DNA of 64,000 nucleotides, taken from the NCBI RefSeq assembly GCF_904067045.1, contig NZ_CAJFDC010000007.1:496001-560000 (forward strand), written 5' to 3'. Below, piece after piece: positions 52,586 to 63,558 of this stretch; within the stretch, counting starts at the first letter, position 1, and each line of letters opens with the position of its first letter. The notes beneath the pieces were generated by a model. That model saw only the letters and a program-made list of their open reading frames with translations, ran no database searches and was not told the origin of the DNA. Origin of the DNA: Pseudomonas sp. FEN. Its GTDB lineage: Bacteria; Pseudomonadota; Gammaproteobacteria; Pseudomonadales; Pseudomonadaceae. Made by a program: the position numbers and the translations under genes.

Positions 52586-53728
52586 ATGAATGATCTCTCC
52601 AGACTGCAAAGCCCTGCCGCCGTCCAAGCCGCCTTTGACGAGTTTTCAACCCTGGGACGCTCTGCCTTTCTGAAGCGGTATGGCTTCGGAAAATCGAGGT
52701 ACTTCCTGGTACGCAATCCGCGAAATGGCGAACAGTGCGATATCAAAGCCGTTGTGGCGGTTGCCTACGGAGTGCAATTCCCATCTGACGGCCCACTGAG
52801 CGCGACAGCACTTGTGGAAAATGAAGCGACCGTCGCGGCCAAATTGCAGTCGCTCGGGTTCGAGGTGATACGAATCGGAGAGGACTGGTCCCAGGACGAA
52901 GTCGATGCGACCGTAGCCGATTACTTTGAGATGCTGAGGCTTGAAGCTGAACAGCGCCCCTACAACAAAACCGAACACAACAGCGCATTGCGCACCCGCC
53001 TCAACGGACGAAGCAAAGGTTCGGTGGAGCTCAAGCATTCGAACATCAGCGCCATTTTGGCCGGTCTGGAATTGCCATTTATTCAGGGCTACAAGCCCCG
53101 AGGCAACAGCCAGCTTTTGCTGCGTCAAGCGGTTCAGGCCTATGTCACAGACAACCGCAGCGTCATGCACAAAGTTGTTGATGCACTGGAGGAAGTGAAG
53201 GCGCCCGGGGAAAAGACCTACACCGGCACCGTGCTGGTGGATGCGCCCAAGAAGGAAGCTTTACTTCAGGCATCCGAAGCCGCATCGCGCATCCGCATAC
53301 CTCGTAAGCTCAATTTCGCGGCACGTGACGAAGCCAACCGGCAACTGGGCCGCAGCGGAGAGGAATGGGTCATCGGCTACGAGCACCAGCGGTTGCAGGA
53401 GGCTGGCTACCCAGATCTGATTCAGCAACTGGAATGGATATCGGACACCCGAGGCGACGGCGCTGGATTCGACATTTTGTCGTTCGATACACCAGTGGAC
53501 CATCGGTACATCGAAGTCAAAACCACCAACAATGGAATAGCGGCGCCCTTCATCATCAGCCACAACGAGCTGCAGTTCTCAAAAGAGATGGATCAACAGT
53601 TCTTTCTCTACCGGGTGTTTGAGCTGCGCAACGCGCCCAAGCTCTTCATTCTGCGCGGGGATCTGTCGGATCAGTTGTACCTGAACCCTTTGGATTTCAG
53701 GGCGAGCTTTCGAAATTACGTTGGCTAA
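52586..53728 (+). CDS. ScoMcrA-N-like / DUF3883 nuclease-like protein
   Basis: A 380-residue cytoplasmic protein. Residues about 10-95 (FDEFSTLGRSAFLKRYGFG, CDIKAVVAVAYGVQFPSDGP, LQSLGFEVIRIG) resemble the N-terminal head domain of ScoMcrA-type type IV restriction enzymes. The C-terminal part (about 255-375) is a DUF3883-type domain with a PD-(D/E)XK-like core: DGAGFDILSFD, then HRYIEVKTTNNG (D...E-x-K). Such pairs suggest a stand-alone restriction-like defence protein; activity and target are unproven. Start ATG at 52586 with a weak ribosome-binding site. No methylase or helicase neighbour. Confidence 0.8.
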   Translation: MNDLSRLQSPAAVQAAFDEFSTLGRSAFLKRYGFGKSRYFLVRNPRNGEQCDIKAVVAVAYGVQFPSDGPLSATALVENEATVAAKLQSLGFEVIRIGEDWSQDEVDATVADYFEMLRLEAEQRPYNKTEHNSALRTRLNGRSKGSVELKHSNISAILAGLELPFIQGYKPRGNSQLLLRQAVQAYVTDNRSVMHKVVDALEEVKAPGEKTYTGTVLVDAPKKEALLQASEAASRIRIPRKLNFAARDEANRQLGRSGEEWVIGYEHQRLQEAGYPDLIQQLEWISDTRGDGAGFDILSFDTPVDHRYIEVKTTNNGIAAPFIISHNELQFSKEMDQQFFLYRVFELRNAPKLFILRGDLSDQLYLNPLDFRASFRNYVG

Positions 53729-53779
53729 ATTTTCAGCCGGCCAATCGCACTGAATCAATTTTCAAACAGCTCTAGCAGC

Positions 53780-53895
53780 GACTTCCATGGTGACTTCCAT
53801 GGTGAAAAAGCCTATCCCCTCCCCTGAACGAGCAACACAAACCGAAAGACATTCCCCTCGACTTCCGCGGTGAGTTCCGCGGTCACTTCCGCGGT
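53780..53895. repeat. Short 12-bp tandem repeats (TTCCATGG and TTCCGCGG types)
   Basis: GACTTCCATGGT occurs twice in tandem (53780-53803). After 56 bases a related unit occurs three times: GACTTCCGCGGT, GAGTTCCGCGGT and CACTTCCGCGGT (53860-53895). They lie between two convergent genes. Function unknown. Confidence 0.7.
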
Positions 53896-53936
53896 TGCAT
53901 ATCAGACCTTTCAGAGATTAGGGATTATTAGGCCGG

Positions 53937-54755
53937 TTACGGATAACTAAACCGCCTCGCCAACGTCAGTTCCCCCGGCGCCCGCATCGGCACGATGAAC
54001 GATTCCATCTTCTCGTTCACCGTCCCCTCCTCCGTAATCACCGTAACCTTCGCCGTGGTCAGTGGCTGAACGGCATTCTCCTGCCCGCCGCTCTCGTCAT
54101 CGTCACTGCGATAACCGCCACCGAAGTAGTTCACATAGATCAGGTACTGCCCCTTGATCGGCGCGGGCATGGAGAAAATCTCCGGGCCGTAACCCGTGGT
54201 CACGTCCACATCCAACGCCGCACCATTCGGAGCGACCCGATCGCCGTACCAGATATGCGCGCCATCCGGCGTCACCACATGCAGGTCCAGGTCAGTGCCG
54301 TCGGTGTCCCACGACAGCAGAATCCGCAACTTGGCCGGCGTCGCGCCGCCACCCACATTCAGAAACTGCACTCGCTTGCGCTGCTGCCCATCCGGGCTGC
54401 GCACTTCAACGCTGTTGCTGCCAGTGGGAAACGAAAACGGTCGATCAAAATTCCCCGACTCATCGATCTTCAACGGCATGCTCACGCCATTGACGATCAG
54501 ATTCCCCGGCATCCTGGCGCTCTTCGGCGCGCCCTTGATCATGCCCCGGATCCGCGCCGTATCCGCCTGGCCCGCAGGGGTGTTAACCGATGAAGCCGGG
54601 TAGTTGACGGTCTGGCGGAAGTGCTCGCCATCCGCCGAGCCGGCGTGCCAGCCGCCCTTGGGCGTGTCCAACTGGATGCCGCTATCGGCATGGGCCGCGT
54701 TCAGCACAACCAGGGCGCCGAGGAACAGGACAACGGTGGAGATGCGCAATTTCAT
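53937..54755 (-). CDS. yfaP: YfaP-like DUF2135 protein
   Basis: A 272-residue periplasmic protein, last gene of the yfa-type operon. The signal peptide ends near LNAAHADSG. The C-terminal half is the DUF2135 domain: LRILLSWDTDGTDLDLHVVT, then PDGAHIWYGD, GYGPEIFSM and GQYLIYVNYFGGG. An N-terminal beta domain (LIVNGVSMPLKIDESGNFD) precedes it. The ATG at 54755 is three bases after the stop of the DUF2300 gene. A second DUF2135 gene opens the visible part of the operon at the right edge. In E. coli yfaP lies with yfaA, yfaQ, yfaS and yfaT; the molecular role is unknown. Confidence 0.9.
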   Translation of the reverse strand: MKLRISTVVLFLGALVVLNAAHADSGIQLDTPKGGWHAGSADGEHFRQTVNYPASSVNTPAGQADTARIRGMIKGAPKSARMPGNLIVNGVSMPLKIDESGNFDRPFSFPTGSNSVEVRSPDGQQRKRVQFLNVGGGATPAKLRILLSWDTDGTDLDLHVVTPDGAHIWYGDRVAPNGAALDVDVTTGYGPEIFSMPAPIKGQYLIYVNYFGGGYRSDDDESGGQENAVQPLTTAKVTVITEEGTVNEKMESFIVPMRAPGELTLARRFSYP

Positions 54756-54758
54756 GGC

Positions 54759-56405
54759 CTATTCCAGTAACAGGTGACGGGCAAGCCCTTCGACGTAATC
54801 TTCGTCCTGGCCGTTCGGATGGGCCTCGAACGCCAGGTGCAGGTATTCATGGGTCAGGTCGAGGCGGTCCTGCTGGGTCAGCACGCCGCGCACATAGATG
54901 CGTTGGCGCTCGCGGTCGACATAAGGCCGACCGTAAGACACCCGACAGACCGCAAACTGGCTCAATTCGTTATAGCCGACTTCCTGATCCAGGCGCTGGC
55001 GCCAGACGCGACGCTGTTTCAGCAGCCATTCCTGCGCTGCCGGCAACGGCTCACACGAAGCCACCGGGTTGTCCCAGCGGCTCAAGCTCGCACGCGGATA
55101 AGCGTGTTGGAGAATCTGGTCATAACGCTCGCCGCCCTTGGCCTGTTCCACTGCCTGTTGCCAGGACAGCTTGTCCGGGCCCGACTGATCAGAGTGGTAA
55201 GTCACCGGACTGCCCGCCAACACCAGGTCGCTGGTCCAGGCCGCGATACCCCGAGCTTCGGCAGTGGCAGGACGTGGTGCAACACGCTGACGGCCGCTGC
55301 TGTCGTCAATGCTCAGGCAGTCGCCACTACGGCCAGCGTTCTGCAACAGGTAGGTGCGGATCGCCACGGCCAGGGCCTTGGCGGCTTCGACCGGTTCGGT
55401 CTTGGCTTCGCGTTGCAGGACACGGGCGACATATTCCTCACGGTCCAGCCGCGCCACCAGTTGTGGCTGACCGGCATTCTGCAACAGGAAGAGTTCACCC
55501 GCGCTTTCGATCTCCAACTGGTTGCCGTTGGCGAAGTCGACCCGGTAGTGACCTTGCAAGGCCCCCTTGGGAGCGGCTTGGCCGTCAGCACGGGTAACGC
55601 CTTTCAGCGGGTAACGGGAAAACAGATCGACCTGCACGCAACGCCCGGCATCCTCGGATGACGGCGATGGCAAGAAACTGCCCAGCACATCCGAGTAGTG
55701 CCGCAGCACCATCTGGCTGGTACCGCGACCACCGGCCCAAAGCGGTGTGCCATCTTCCAGCCAACCGGCAAAACCGCCCTGGCGTGACTGCGAATCCTGA
55801 TCTCCGAGCCAGCTCCAGGTCTTGACCCGCACGCGCCCGCCGAGCAGTCCCACCGCCTGACCATCGGCGGCGTTGAGCACCACGTCCAGCAGCAGTTTGC
55901 GCGCCGTTTCCTGAGCCGGCAGTGTGCGCAACGCTTCCAGCAGTTGCACCACGGGGACACGGGTTTGCGGTTGCAGTTGGTTGAAACTCAGCAGCCAGGC
56001 GGGTGCCTGCCGTGCTTGCCAATAGTCACGCCATTGGCCGTCATCGATCTTCAAGCGCTTGGGGTCAAAGTACAAACCACAGGAGCGGACCAACGCCGCA
56101 TCCCGGGCAATACTGCCGCCAGGGGTGCAGCAATAGACTTCCTCGTGATCCTGCCCATGACAATCGTAGGCAGGCTCTTTCTGGTCGGTGTCCACCAACC
56201 AGGCATAGACGAAGAGTTTCCACAGGCTGCCCAACGGCGTTTGCAGATCCGCCGGCACCGGCTCGCGGTTGAGCACCTGGGTGGTGTTCAACTGCACCAG
56301 CTCATAACCGTCGGAGGTTTTCCAAGCCAGGCGCAAGGGCGCTTCCTCTGCCGTCGCCAGCAGAGGAAAGAGGCACAACAGCAGCCAGGCCAGTGGGCGG
56401 GTCAT
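54759..56405 (-). CDS. yfaQ: YfaQ-like DUF2300 protein with SpoIID-like region
   Basis: A 548-residue exported protein. Start: the ATG at 56405 (MTRPLAWLLLCLFPLLATAEE, a clear signal peptide), one base after the stop of the alpha-2-macroglobulin gene. The middle (DREEYVARVLQREAKTEP, then AAKALAVAIRTYLLQNAGR) looks like a SpoIID/LytB-type segment. The C-terminus has HEYLHLAFEAHP followed by a Glu/Asp-rich end, similar to a HExxH-type zinc site. It carries several Cys residues. Cell-wall processing in the periplasm is a reasonable inference; nothing stronger can be read. Confidence 0.88.
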   Translation of the reverse strand: MTRPLAWLLLCLFPLLATAEEAPLRLAWKTSDGYELVQLNTTQVLNREPVPADLQTPLGSLWKLFVYAWLVDTDQKEPAYDCHGQDHEEVYCCTPGGSIARDAALVRSCGLYFDPKRLKIDDGQWRDYWQARQAPAWLLSFNQLQPQTRVPVVQLLEALRTLPAQETARKLLLDVVLNAADGQAVGLLGGRVRVKTWSWLGDQDSQSRQGGFAGWLEDGTPLWAGGRGTSQMVLRHYSDVLGSFLPSPSSEDAGRCVQVDLFSRYPLKGVTRADGQAAPKGALQGHYRVDFANGNQLEIESAGELFLLQNAGQPQLVARLDREEYVARVLQREAKTEPVEAAKALAVAIRTYLLQNAGRSGDCLSIDDSSGRQRVAPRPATAEARGIAAWTSDLVLAGSPVTYHSDQSGPDKLSWQQAVEQAKGGERYDQILQHAYPRASLSRWDNPVASCEPLPAAQEWLLKQRRVWRQRLDQEVGYNELSQFAVCRVSYGRPYVDRERQRIYVRGVLTQQDRLDLTHEYLHLAFEAHPNGQDEDYVEGLARHLLLE

Positions 56406-56406
56406 G

Positions 56407-59400
56407 TTATTCGACCGTGATCTGCCCAAGCGCCGGCTTCTGCTCCTGGGCCTGGTGCTCTGGCGCATAGATCTGGCTGAAACGCGCCGGCGGCAACTTG
56501 AACTGGCCCTTCTGCGAGAAGCGGATCAGATGGCGCAGGCGCACTTCACCGTTGAGGCTGTTGACCGGCACACCGTAAGCCATCTGCCCCGGTTCGAAAT
56601 GCGCCTTCTCCAAAGGCGTGGCTTCAGCACCGGCCAACCCCTCAAGATTGACGCCCCAGGTGGTGCGCTCGACATCGGCGCCCGGCGGCAACGGCACTTC
56701 GAGCATGCCGTAGCGCAGTGGTTTGGCGCTCTTGGTGCTGAGGATCACTTCATCCAGGTAGAGACTGTCGCTGGACAACGGTTTGTCACCCACGGCCTTG
56801 AGGCTGAAGGTGTAGGCGTCGTCGCCCGGCACCAGTTCCAGCAGGCGGCGCTTGATCTGCACCGGCAGGTCATCCGGGACTTTCTGCTGGCTGAGGTAGC
56901 TCAGCTTGGCCCGCAGCGGAAGCTCCTGCGCACCGCTCACGGTCAACACGCTCGGTACACCCGGGCCCTGCCATTGCCAGTAGTTCTCACCGGTCCCGCC
57001 CTGACGCGCTTGCCAGCCTTCGCCCGGGGTCAGGTTGACCATTTTCGGGGTCTGCTCGACGCTGCGTTGCAGCCAGGTCAGGGCCAGGGCGCGTTCCAGG
57101 GTGGATTGCTGCGGCAACAGGCGCTGCAACAGGTCCTGAGCCAGGTCGGCGTTGAACGGTTTGATCGACAGGTTCAAGGCGCTGGCGAACGGCTGCGAGC
57201 TGGCGCCGAGGCGCTGCTCGGCCGCGGGCAGTTGCTTGCTGAACGCATCCGGCAAGGCGACTTTGCTCTGGCGGGCCAGGGCGGCGGTCAGTACCCGCGC
57301 ACTGGCCAGGCCCAGGGCCGAATCCGGTGCGCTCATGATCACGCTGTCCTGGCCATCGTCCATCAGGTTGGCGTCGGCGCCCTCGCCGGCTTTCGCCAGT
57401 TCGTCCATCAGGCCGCTCAGCAGGGTGTTCACCGGCAGTTGCATGTCCTTGGCGAACGACAACACCAGCGCCCGTTGCAGCAACGGCGTGACGCTGGCCT
57501 GTTTGGCATAGACATCCAGCACCCGCTGCCAGTGCTCCGGCGGCAGGCTGATGCCCAGCGCCTTGCTGGCGTGCCAGTCGGCGTAATAGGCGTAGCCGGT
57601 GAGGAAGGCGTCTGGAGTGACATCTTCGCCCCACCAGGTGAACCAGGCGTCCGGCCCGGCCATCGAGACCAGGCGCAGGCGGCTGTTCTGCATGATCAGA
57701 CGCAGACGGTCGCGGACCTGGGCGTTGGCCGACAGTGCCGGGTAGGCGATGCTCAACGGCAGCAGTTGGCTGGCAGTCTGTTCGACGCCACCGTAGGGGT
57801 AGCTGAGCAGGTCGTCGAGGTTGGCGCGGAACAGTGCTTGCGGGCTGTCGTCGAGGCGCAGGCGAATATCGCTGGCGTCCGCCGGCAGGCTCAACGGCGT
57901 GTCGCCACTGGCCACACTGAGGTTCTGGCTTTGCGTCACTTGCCAGCCGTCGCCCACCGCACTCAGGTGCACGGTCAGGGCGTCCTGGGACTTGCCATCC
58001 TGTTGCAGTTCAGCACTCCAGTCGCCACTGCTCAGCGCGGTCGCCGGCAGCGGGATGTAGTTGATGCCTTTGTTCAGGGACAACGGCAAGCGCTGTTCCT
58101 GACGAGCGTAGCGAATCACCAGTTCGGTCTTGACCGGCTTGTCGGCCTGACTGAAGGCGAACAGGCCAAGCTTCGGCTGGTCGCCGCTGCGGAAGTGGGT
58201 CGGACCGCTCCATTTCAGGTACAGCGGTTTGTCGGAACGGATGAACTGGTTCTTCTGCCCCACTTGTCCGGCATCGGCGATGGCCCGGGCGGTGATGCGC
58301 CAGCGGGTCAGGGAGTCCGGCATGCGGAAGGTGAAGCGCACCTTGCCGTTGGCATCGGTGACCAGTTCCGGCTGCCAGGCGGCGGTGTCGACGTCTTCGC
58401 GACGCGGCCGCTCCAGCACTTTCACTCCGCGCTCGCTGCGGTTGGCCTTGCCCGGCGCGCCCGGGCTGCCCGGCAATGCCACGTCGTAGCTGATAAACGA
58501 CAGGCTGGCGCTGGTGCGCACGTTGTTGCGCCGTGGGTGGTAGAAGAACTGGTCGATGCTCGGCGCCACTTCCGGCTGCAGTGCGTAGATCATTTCATCC
58601 ACCACGCTGACGGTCAGGTGCGCCGCGACCGGCTTGCCGGCGAACTGGGTGGTCAGGTCCACCGAGACGGTGTCGCCCGGCTGGTAGCTGTCCTTGTCGG
58701 TGGCAATGGCCACGTCGATCTGCGGCGTGGTGACCTTGAGGCCGGCGTTCTGGAAGCTGTATTCACCACCCTTGGTGTAGAGCACCGAGAAGGTCAGGTT
58801 GGGGGAGAAGTTGTCCTTCACCGGAATCCGCGCACGGTATTGGGTGTCGCTGATTTTCTCCAGGCGCAACCAGTCGCCGCCCTTGGACAGCAATGCCGTG
58901 GCCTCGACCTTGTCGCGTTCCAGGGACAGCAGCGCGTCGGTGACCGGCTCCGGAAAGGTGATCAGCGCCAGGGCTTCACCACCAGCCTGGTATTCGGGCT
59001 TGTCGAGGAGGATTTCCACGGTGCCGGGCACGGCTTTCACGCCATCGCCGGTCACCGAATGGCCAGTGGCGCCAAGGATGCGCTCGTGATCGTCCTTGAG
59101 CGACAGGTTGTAGGTGCCAGGACGGTCGAAGGTGACGCTGAAACCTTTGTCATTGGCCGCCAGTTTACCGCTGCCGGTGGACTGGTCTTCCAGGCGTACC
59201 CAGCTATAGGTGCTCGGCGTACCGGCGTTGGGCTGGGCGACGGTGGATTCGCTGGCGTAGCTGAACGCGACCTTCTCACCGGTAGCGCTGAAACGCTGCG
59301 GTGCCGACAAGCGATAGCGCGCCGCGCCGCGCTCGATGAGGATCTCCTTGGTGGTCTTGACCCGATACGCCGCGCCATCGCTGGCGAACACGGTGAGCAT

Positions 59401-60978
59401 GTAGCGGCTCGGTTTTTCCGCCGCCGGCAGGTCAAGCACGGCCTGGCCCTTGTCGTCGGTGGTCAGTTCGGTGCTGGTCAGTTCCACCGGGAATTGCCCG
59501 AGGTATTGCAGCTCGTTGTCAACCATCGACAGTTGCTGGGCGCGCAGGCTCAGTTGCACGCGGGCATCGGCCACCGGCTTGCCGTCCGGGTAAAGCAACA
59601 GCAATTTGCCCTTGATCGGCTCGCCAGTGCGGAAGTCCTGCTTGGCCAGGTCCATGGAAATTTCAAAGTGCGGCTTGATGTACTCGGCGACGCGGAAGGC
59701 GCTGCTGTAGGTCTGGTCGCGGTAGTTGAAACGCAGTTCGTAACCACCGGCCACGGCGTTATCCGGCAGTTGGAAACGGCCCTGGGTCCCGGACTTGGCG
59801 TCCAGGTTCAGGTCCAGGGTCTGCAAGGTGGTGCCGGTGGCATCCAGCACGCTGACGCGCACCGGGGCGGTGGTCGGGTTGACCGAGTCGCGGGCGTTCT
59901 TGAATTCGCGACCGACGATCTTCATCGACACCCAATCCCCCGGCCGATACAGCGGCCGGTCGGTGAAAGCGTAGAGCTTGGTGTCGTAGATTTCGCTGTC
60001 GTAATAGAAGTTCTCGGAGACGAAGACACCGCCCTCGTCGTCCTCGCCGATCATGAACGAGCGCTCCGGGCTGACGTGCTTGAGGCGCAGCAAGCCATCG
60101 GCATCGGTCTCGCCACTGCTCATCACGCCCAGGCCGTCGGTCCACAGCACCTTGACCTTGGGCACCGAGCTGCCTTCATGCTTGCGTGCCGCCCAGACCA
60201 GCAGTTCGTCGCCGGCGATCTTGCTCACGGCCACGGTGTTGGAGACAAACACCACGGTGGTCGCGCGGTATTTGCCGATCAGCGCTTCCACCAGGTACAG
60301 GCCCGGCTTGAGTTTGCCCAGCGGGATATAGACGTTGCCGGGAGCGACGCTGATGAACTGGCTGGAAGAACCAGCCAGGTCGACGCCCTTCGGCGGCTGG
60401 ATCGGCTTGGCGTCCCACAGCGGGTAGCGGAACTGGCTGACCATTGGCAGACCGGGCAGTGGCGCGTATTGCGGGTGGTTGTCATACGGGGTCGGCGCGG
60501 CGATGGCCTGGCCCATTTTCAGTTCCGGCACTTCCTCGGTCACTTGCTTGCGCGACTCATAGGAGAACGCCCGCTGCATCACCCGACGGGATTTGCGGTA
60601 CCAGTTGTCCCACAGGTAGGCCAGGGTGTTGGACAGCCCTTCGCCCTTGAACTGACCGTCGCTGACCACCCGGTGCAGGTTCTTCTGGCGTTTGAGGAAC
60701 TCCAGCGGCTGGTCGATGCGGTACACGCGGATATCCGCGCCGCCGTAAGGCTCCATGCGGAAACGCCGGTAGTCGCGGCCCGGCGCCTCGAGGCGGACCA
60801 GGGCCTGCTCGTCGCTGGCGAAACTGCTGTCGGCCAGCAGGAAGAAACTCTCGCCGGCCACCGGCGTGTAGTTGCTCGGCGGCACCGAGTCATCAGCGGC
60901 ACCAGCGACAACCGGCAGCAGCACGGCCAGGGCGAAAACCATTCGGGAAAACAGACGCTTCATGGGAGACCCGTTCAT
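56407..60978 (-). CDS. yfaS: YfaS-like bacterial alpha-2-macroglobulin, thioester-less
   Basis: A 1523-residue periplasmic protein that, like bacterial alpha-2-macroglobulins, would trap proteases entering the periplasm. The start ATG at 60978 overlaps the yfaT stop (ATGA); the ATG at 60963 ([17 protein letters not shown]) is an alternative, and a signal peptide follows either. Many macroglobulin-type beta domains are visible ([22 protein letters not shown]-type loops, [15 protein letters not shown]). The thioester position reads [12 protein letters not shown]: Gly-Val replaces the Cys of the CxEQ motif, so covalent trapping is not possible, as in E. coli YfaS. No PBP1C gene is adjacent, unlike at yfhM-type loci. 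Confidence 0.93.
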   Translation of the reverse strand: MNGSPMKRLFSRMVFALAVLLPVVAGAADDSVPPSNYTPVAGESFFLLADSSFASDEQALVRLEAPGRDYRRFRMEPYGGADIRVYRIDQPLEFLKRQKNLHRVVSDGQFKGEGLSNTLAYLWDNWYRKSRRVMQRAFSYESRKQVTEEVPELKMGQAIAAPTPYDNHPQYAPLPGLPMVSQFRYPLWDAKPIQPPKGVDLAGSSSQFISVAPGNVYIPLGKLKPGLYLVEALIGKYRATTVVFVSNTVAVSKIAGDELLVWAARKHEGSSVPKVKVLWTDGLGVMSSGETDADGLLRLKHVSPERSFMIGEDDEGGVFVSENFYYDSEIYDTKLYAFTDRPLYRPGDWVSMKIVGREFKNARDSVNPTTAPVRVSVLDATGTTLQTLDLNLDAKSGTQGRFQLPDNAVAGGYELRFNYRDQTYSSAFRVAEYIKPHFEISMDLAKQDFRTGEPIKGKLLLLYPDGKPVADARVQLSLRAQQLSMVDNELQYLGQFPVELTSTELTTDDKGQAVLDLPAAEKPSRYMLTVFASDGAAYRVKTTKEILIERGAARYRLSAPQRFSATGEKVAFSYASESTVAQPNAGTPSTYSWVRLEDQSTGSGKLAANDKGFSVTFDRPGTYNLSLKDDHERILGATGHSVTGDGVKAVPGTVEILLDKPEYQAGGEALALITFPEPVTDALLSLERDKVEATALLSKGGDWLRLEKISDTQYRARIPVKDNFSPNLTFSVLYTKGGEYSFQNAGLKVTTPQIDVAIATDKDSYQPGDTVSVDLTTQFAGKPVAAHLTVSVVDEMIYALQPEVAPSIDQFFYHPRRNNVRTSASLSFISYDVALPGSPGAPGKANRSERGVKVLERPRREDVDTAAWQPELVTDANGKVRFTFRMPDSLTRWRITARAIADAGQVGQKNQFIRSDKPLYLKWSGPTHFRSGDQPKLGLFAFSQADKPVKTELVIRYARQEQRLPLSLNKGINYIPLPATALSSGDWSAELQQDGKSQDALTVHLSAVGDGWQVTQSQNLSVASGDTPLSLPADASDIRLRLDDSPQALFRANLDDLLSYPYGGVEQTASQLLPLSIAYPALSANAQVRDRLRLIMQNSRLRLVSMAGPDAWFTWWGEDVTPDAFLTGYAYYADWHASKALGISLPPEHWQRVLDVYAKQASVTPLLQRALVLSFAKDMQLPVNTLLSGLMDELAKAGEGADANLMDDGQDSVIMSAPDSALGLASARVLTAALARQSKVALPDAFSKQLPAAEQRLGASSQPFASALNLSIKPFNADLAQDLLQRLLPQQSTLERALALTWLQRSVEQTPKMVNLTPGEGWQARQGGTGENYWQWQGPGVPSVLTVSGAQELPLRAKLSYLSQQKVPDDLPVQIKRRLLELVPGDDAYTFSLKAVGDKPLSSDSLYLDEVILSTKSAKPLRYGMLEVPLPPGADVERTTWGVNLEGLAGAEATPLEKAHFEPGQMAYGVPVNSLNGEVRLRHLIRFSQKGQFKLPPARFSQIYAPEHQAQEQKPALGQITVE

Positions 60979-61616
60979 CGAGAGAGGAAGTTCAGCCGGT
61001 AGACGCCGATGAAGTTGGGGTTCGTTGCATCGGGTATCCATCGGGTGTCCTTCCATGTCATGAGTTGCTGCACGCTGGCGGAGCGCATGCCGTTGTCGGT
61101 GGGGGTGGTGGTGCCGGTGTGATAGGCGATATTGCGGCCCATCCAGATCATCAGGTGCTGGTCGTCGCCCTGGTCGAAGAACAGCAGGTCACCGGGCCGC
61201 GCCTGGTTGAGGTCGCGGCTGACCAGTTGACTGTTGAACTGGATCAGTTTGATCGCATTGACGTAGGGCCCGACCTTGCCGCCGCCCTGTTGCCATTGCT
61301 GGGCCAGGTTGCGCTGGCCTTCGCTGAGGACCAGTTCGGGCGGCAGGTAGCGGTTGGACAGGCCATTGGCCCGTAGCCATTTGTCGTCATGGGTTTTCAG
61401 CGCTTCGTTGGCGGCGAAACGCACCAGCCCGGCGCAGTCCTGCTGGTACCAGCGCGGGCTCGGGCCCTGGGTCAGTTGCTCCTGAGCGATACGCACGAAC
61501 CAGGCGCGGAACACCTGCGATTGCTCGACGTCCAGGGGCGGTGTTTCCAGGGCGAACGCGGGCACGCTGAACAGCAGCGCCAGCACGCACAGGCCTTTCC
61601 GGGCACGCCCCTCCAT
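60975..61616 (-). CDS. yfaT: YfaT-like DUF1175 protein
   Basis: A 213-residue exported protein of the DUF1175 family. Start: the ATG at 61616 ([22 protein letters not shown], a signal peptide); upstream codons belong to a REP pair. Motifs: [18 protein letters not shown] and [20 protein letters not shown], an arrangement of Cys, Gly-Asp and His reminiscent of NlpC/P60-type papain-like peptidases, so peptidoglycan hydrolysis is possible. The stop overlaps the yfaS start. Family call firm, enzymatic role inferred. Confidence 0.9.
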   Translation of the reverse strand: MEGRARKGLCVLALLFSVPAFALETPPLDVEQSQVFRAWFVRIAQEQLTQGPSPRWYQQDCAGLVRFAANEALKTHDDKWLRANGLSNRYLPPELVLSEGQRNLAQQWQQGGGKVGPYVNAIKLIQFNSQLVSRDLNQARPGDLLFFDQGDDQHLMIWMGRNIAYHTGTTTPTDNGMRSASVQQLMTWKDTRWIPDATNPNFIGVYRLNFLSR

Positions 61617-61749
61617 TGTGGCGAGTGGGCTTGCCCACGCTGGGGTGCGCAGCAGCCCTGAAACCTGCAAGCGAGGTCGATCTGACGGAATGCGTTGGCC
61701 GGTTTTGCGACTGCTGCGCAGTCGAACGTGGGCAAGCCCACTCGCCACA
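61617..61749. repeat. Pseudomonas REP/BIME pair inside the yfa operon
   Basis: TGTGGCGAGTGGGCTTGCCC and GGGCAAGCCCACTCGCCACA in inverted orientation fill the gap between the DUF2138 stop and the yfaT start. The same element is found at 49791-49925. It could tune expression of the distal genes. Confidence 0.78.
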
Positions 61750-61801
61750 GTGGTGCAGCGTTGCCATCCCGATAGCGCCGTGCCAATCGCGAACATAGGC
61801 G

Positions 61802-63523
61802 TCACATCGCGCGCCATTGCAGCGGCAACCACTGCCAGTGGCCGTCCGGCTCGCTGCCTTCCGGCAGGGTCAGGGCGTATTTGCCGAAACCGGCGAGCTT
61901 TTGCAGCTTGGGAATCAGGTGGGTCTGCGCGGCGTTGCGGAACACCGGCTCCATGTCCTGGGGCAGGCTGTCGAGGGTTTCCTGCTGCATCAGTTGCGCC
62001 AGGGAGTCCGGGCCGAGGTAGACCGGCATCAGCACGTCCTTGGGCAGCACGTCGGCCAGTGGCGGGAAGTGCTTGTCGAGGGTGCCGAGGGCCTTGTCCA
62101 CCAGCTTGTCATCCAGGGAAAACAACAGGGTCGAACCGTGTCGTGCCAGGCTCACGCGGAAGAAGCCCTTGCCGGTGATGGCGTCGGGGTTCTCGGCTTC
62201 CTTGGCGGCGTACTGACCGAAGGTCGAGCTGACCTGACGCTTCCACTGGTGGACGCCGTCTTTCTGCTGCTCGTCGATGGGGAACAGACCGCCGTCGACA
62301 TTGCTTTCCTTGCTCCCGACCATCGAGCCGAACAGCTTGCCCAGGTCGGCGTCGAGACTGTCGTTGTCCTTGGTCAGGTTCGCCACCAGCAACGGTGTGT
62401 ACAGGCGCGAGTCGGCATACCAGCAAAGGCCGGCGGCACCGCTCATGTGTTCGGTGAGTTTTTTCGCGGTGGCCTCGTCGGCCCCCAGTTTGACCAGCAG
62501 CGGTTGTTGCTGCTCGGCGGCCAGTGGCAGCGCGACGCAGGCGCTGGCGCCTACCGGCATGGCTTGCCAGATCGGCTTGAAGTCGAAGTCGGCGGCTTTG
62601 TCCTGCTCATCCAGGGCGAGGAAGCTGTGCCAGCCCTTGTCGTCCATATCCAGGCGCAGGCCGGCGAAGTTGGGGATAAAGCGCTGGTAACCCATGGCCA
62701 GGACGCTGGACGCAATCGAGATACGCTGCTTCACGACCGTTTCGCGGGGCTTGAGACCGAAGGCTTCGGGGAACAGTTTGTCGCCATTGAGCAACGCCGC
62801 CAGGGCCTGGGTCGAGACCTCGCCCGGCGCCACTTCGCTGTCGTCGCTGGTTTGCTCGTAAAGCCGGTCCGGGTTGGACAGCACCACCAGCTTGTCGCCA
62901 CGGGAAGCGAACAGCAGGGACTTGCTGGCGTTGTAGGCCAGGCGATAGAGCGGCACGCTGTCACCGGCGACCTTCACGTCGCCGACCTTGGTCAGTTGGG
63001 TGTCGTCCAGCGCGACATGGGCCAGGGGCTCAAGCAGTTTGGCCAGGCCGCCGCGGTCCATGACCAGCAGGAAGTCCTTGAGCCGACCATCGGCACCGCG
63101 CCACAGGGCGATATCCGCCGGCTGGTCGAAGAGTTGCTCGATCAGGTTGTCCTGCAGCTTGAGGTCATGCTCGTAGATGATCCGTCGCAGGCTGCCGATC
63201 AGGCCCAGGCGGTCGCCGTGGGTTTCGTAATAGAAGACGAAATCCTCGGTCAGGGTGTCACGCAGGAACGGCACGCTGAGCAGGTCCTTGGGCAACTGAC
63301 TCAGCGACGCGGTTTCCAACAGCGCATCCGGGCGGCTCACGCCGAGTTTTTCCAGGGCCAGTTCCGGGATCGGGGCGGCCGGTTTGTGGTGGAAAAACCA
63401 GCCCAGGCCGCCGGCCACCGTGCCGGCCACGCAAAGCCCGAGCACAAGGCCCAGCCAGCGGCGCGAGCCAGCAGGTGGGGTGGCGGGTACGGCGGCGTCC
63501 GGGGAAGCTGTGTTATCGCTCAT
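61802..63523 (-). CDS. yfaA: YfaA-like DUF2138 membrane-anchored protein
   Basis: A 573-residue protein of the DUF2138 family. Start: the ATG at 63523 ([17 protein letters not shown]); an ATG five codons upstream (63538) is possible, and neither has a strong ribosome-binding site. A single membrane anchor (about 26-47, [21 protein letters not shown]) leaves a large periplasmic part with [40 protein letters not shown] and [20 protein letters not shown]. Together with YfaP, Q, S and T it probably forms an envelope complex; its function is not established. Confidence 0.9.
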   Translation of the reverse strand: MSDNTASPDAAVPATPPAGSRRWLGLVLGLCVAGTVAGGLGWFFHHKPAAPIPELALEKLGVSRPDALLETASLSQLPKDLLSVPFLRDTLTEDFVFYYETHGDRLGLIGSLRRIIYEHDLKLQDNLIEQLFDQPADIALWRGADGRLKDFLLVMDRGGLAKLLEPLAHVALDDTQLTKVGDVKVAGDSVPLYRLAYNASKSLLFASRGDKLVVLSNPDRLYEQTSDDSEVAPGEVSTQALAALLNGDKLFPEAFGLKPRETVVKQRISIASSVLAMGYQRFIPNFAGLRLDMDDKGWHSFLALDEQDKAADFDFKPIWQAMPVGASACVALPLAAEQQQPLLVKLGADEATAKKLTEHMSGAAGLCWYADSRLYTPLLVANLTKDNDSLDADLGKLFGSMVGSKESNVDGGLFPIDEQQKDGVHQWKRQVSSTFGQYAAKEAENPDAITGKGFFRVSLARHGSTLLFSLDDKLVDKALGTLDKHFPPLADVLPKDVLMPVYLGPDSLAQLMQQETLDSLPQDMEPVFRNAAQTHLIPKLQKLAGFGKYALTLPEGSEPDGHWQWLPLQWRAM

Positions 63524-63558
63524 GTTCGCAAAGCCCATTCATCCGTGGAGCGGGATGT

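Noticed and set aside
56404-61002. A 1532-codon open frame on the plus strand, antisense to the macroglobulin gene
   Set aside because: It follows the codon phase of the real gene on the other strand, where GC-rich third positions keep the antisense frame free of stops; its translation has no domain or signal peptide.
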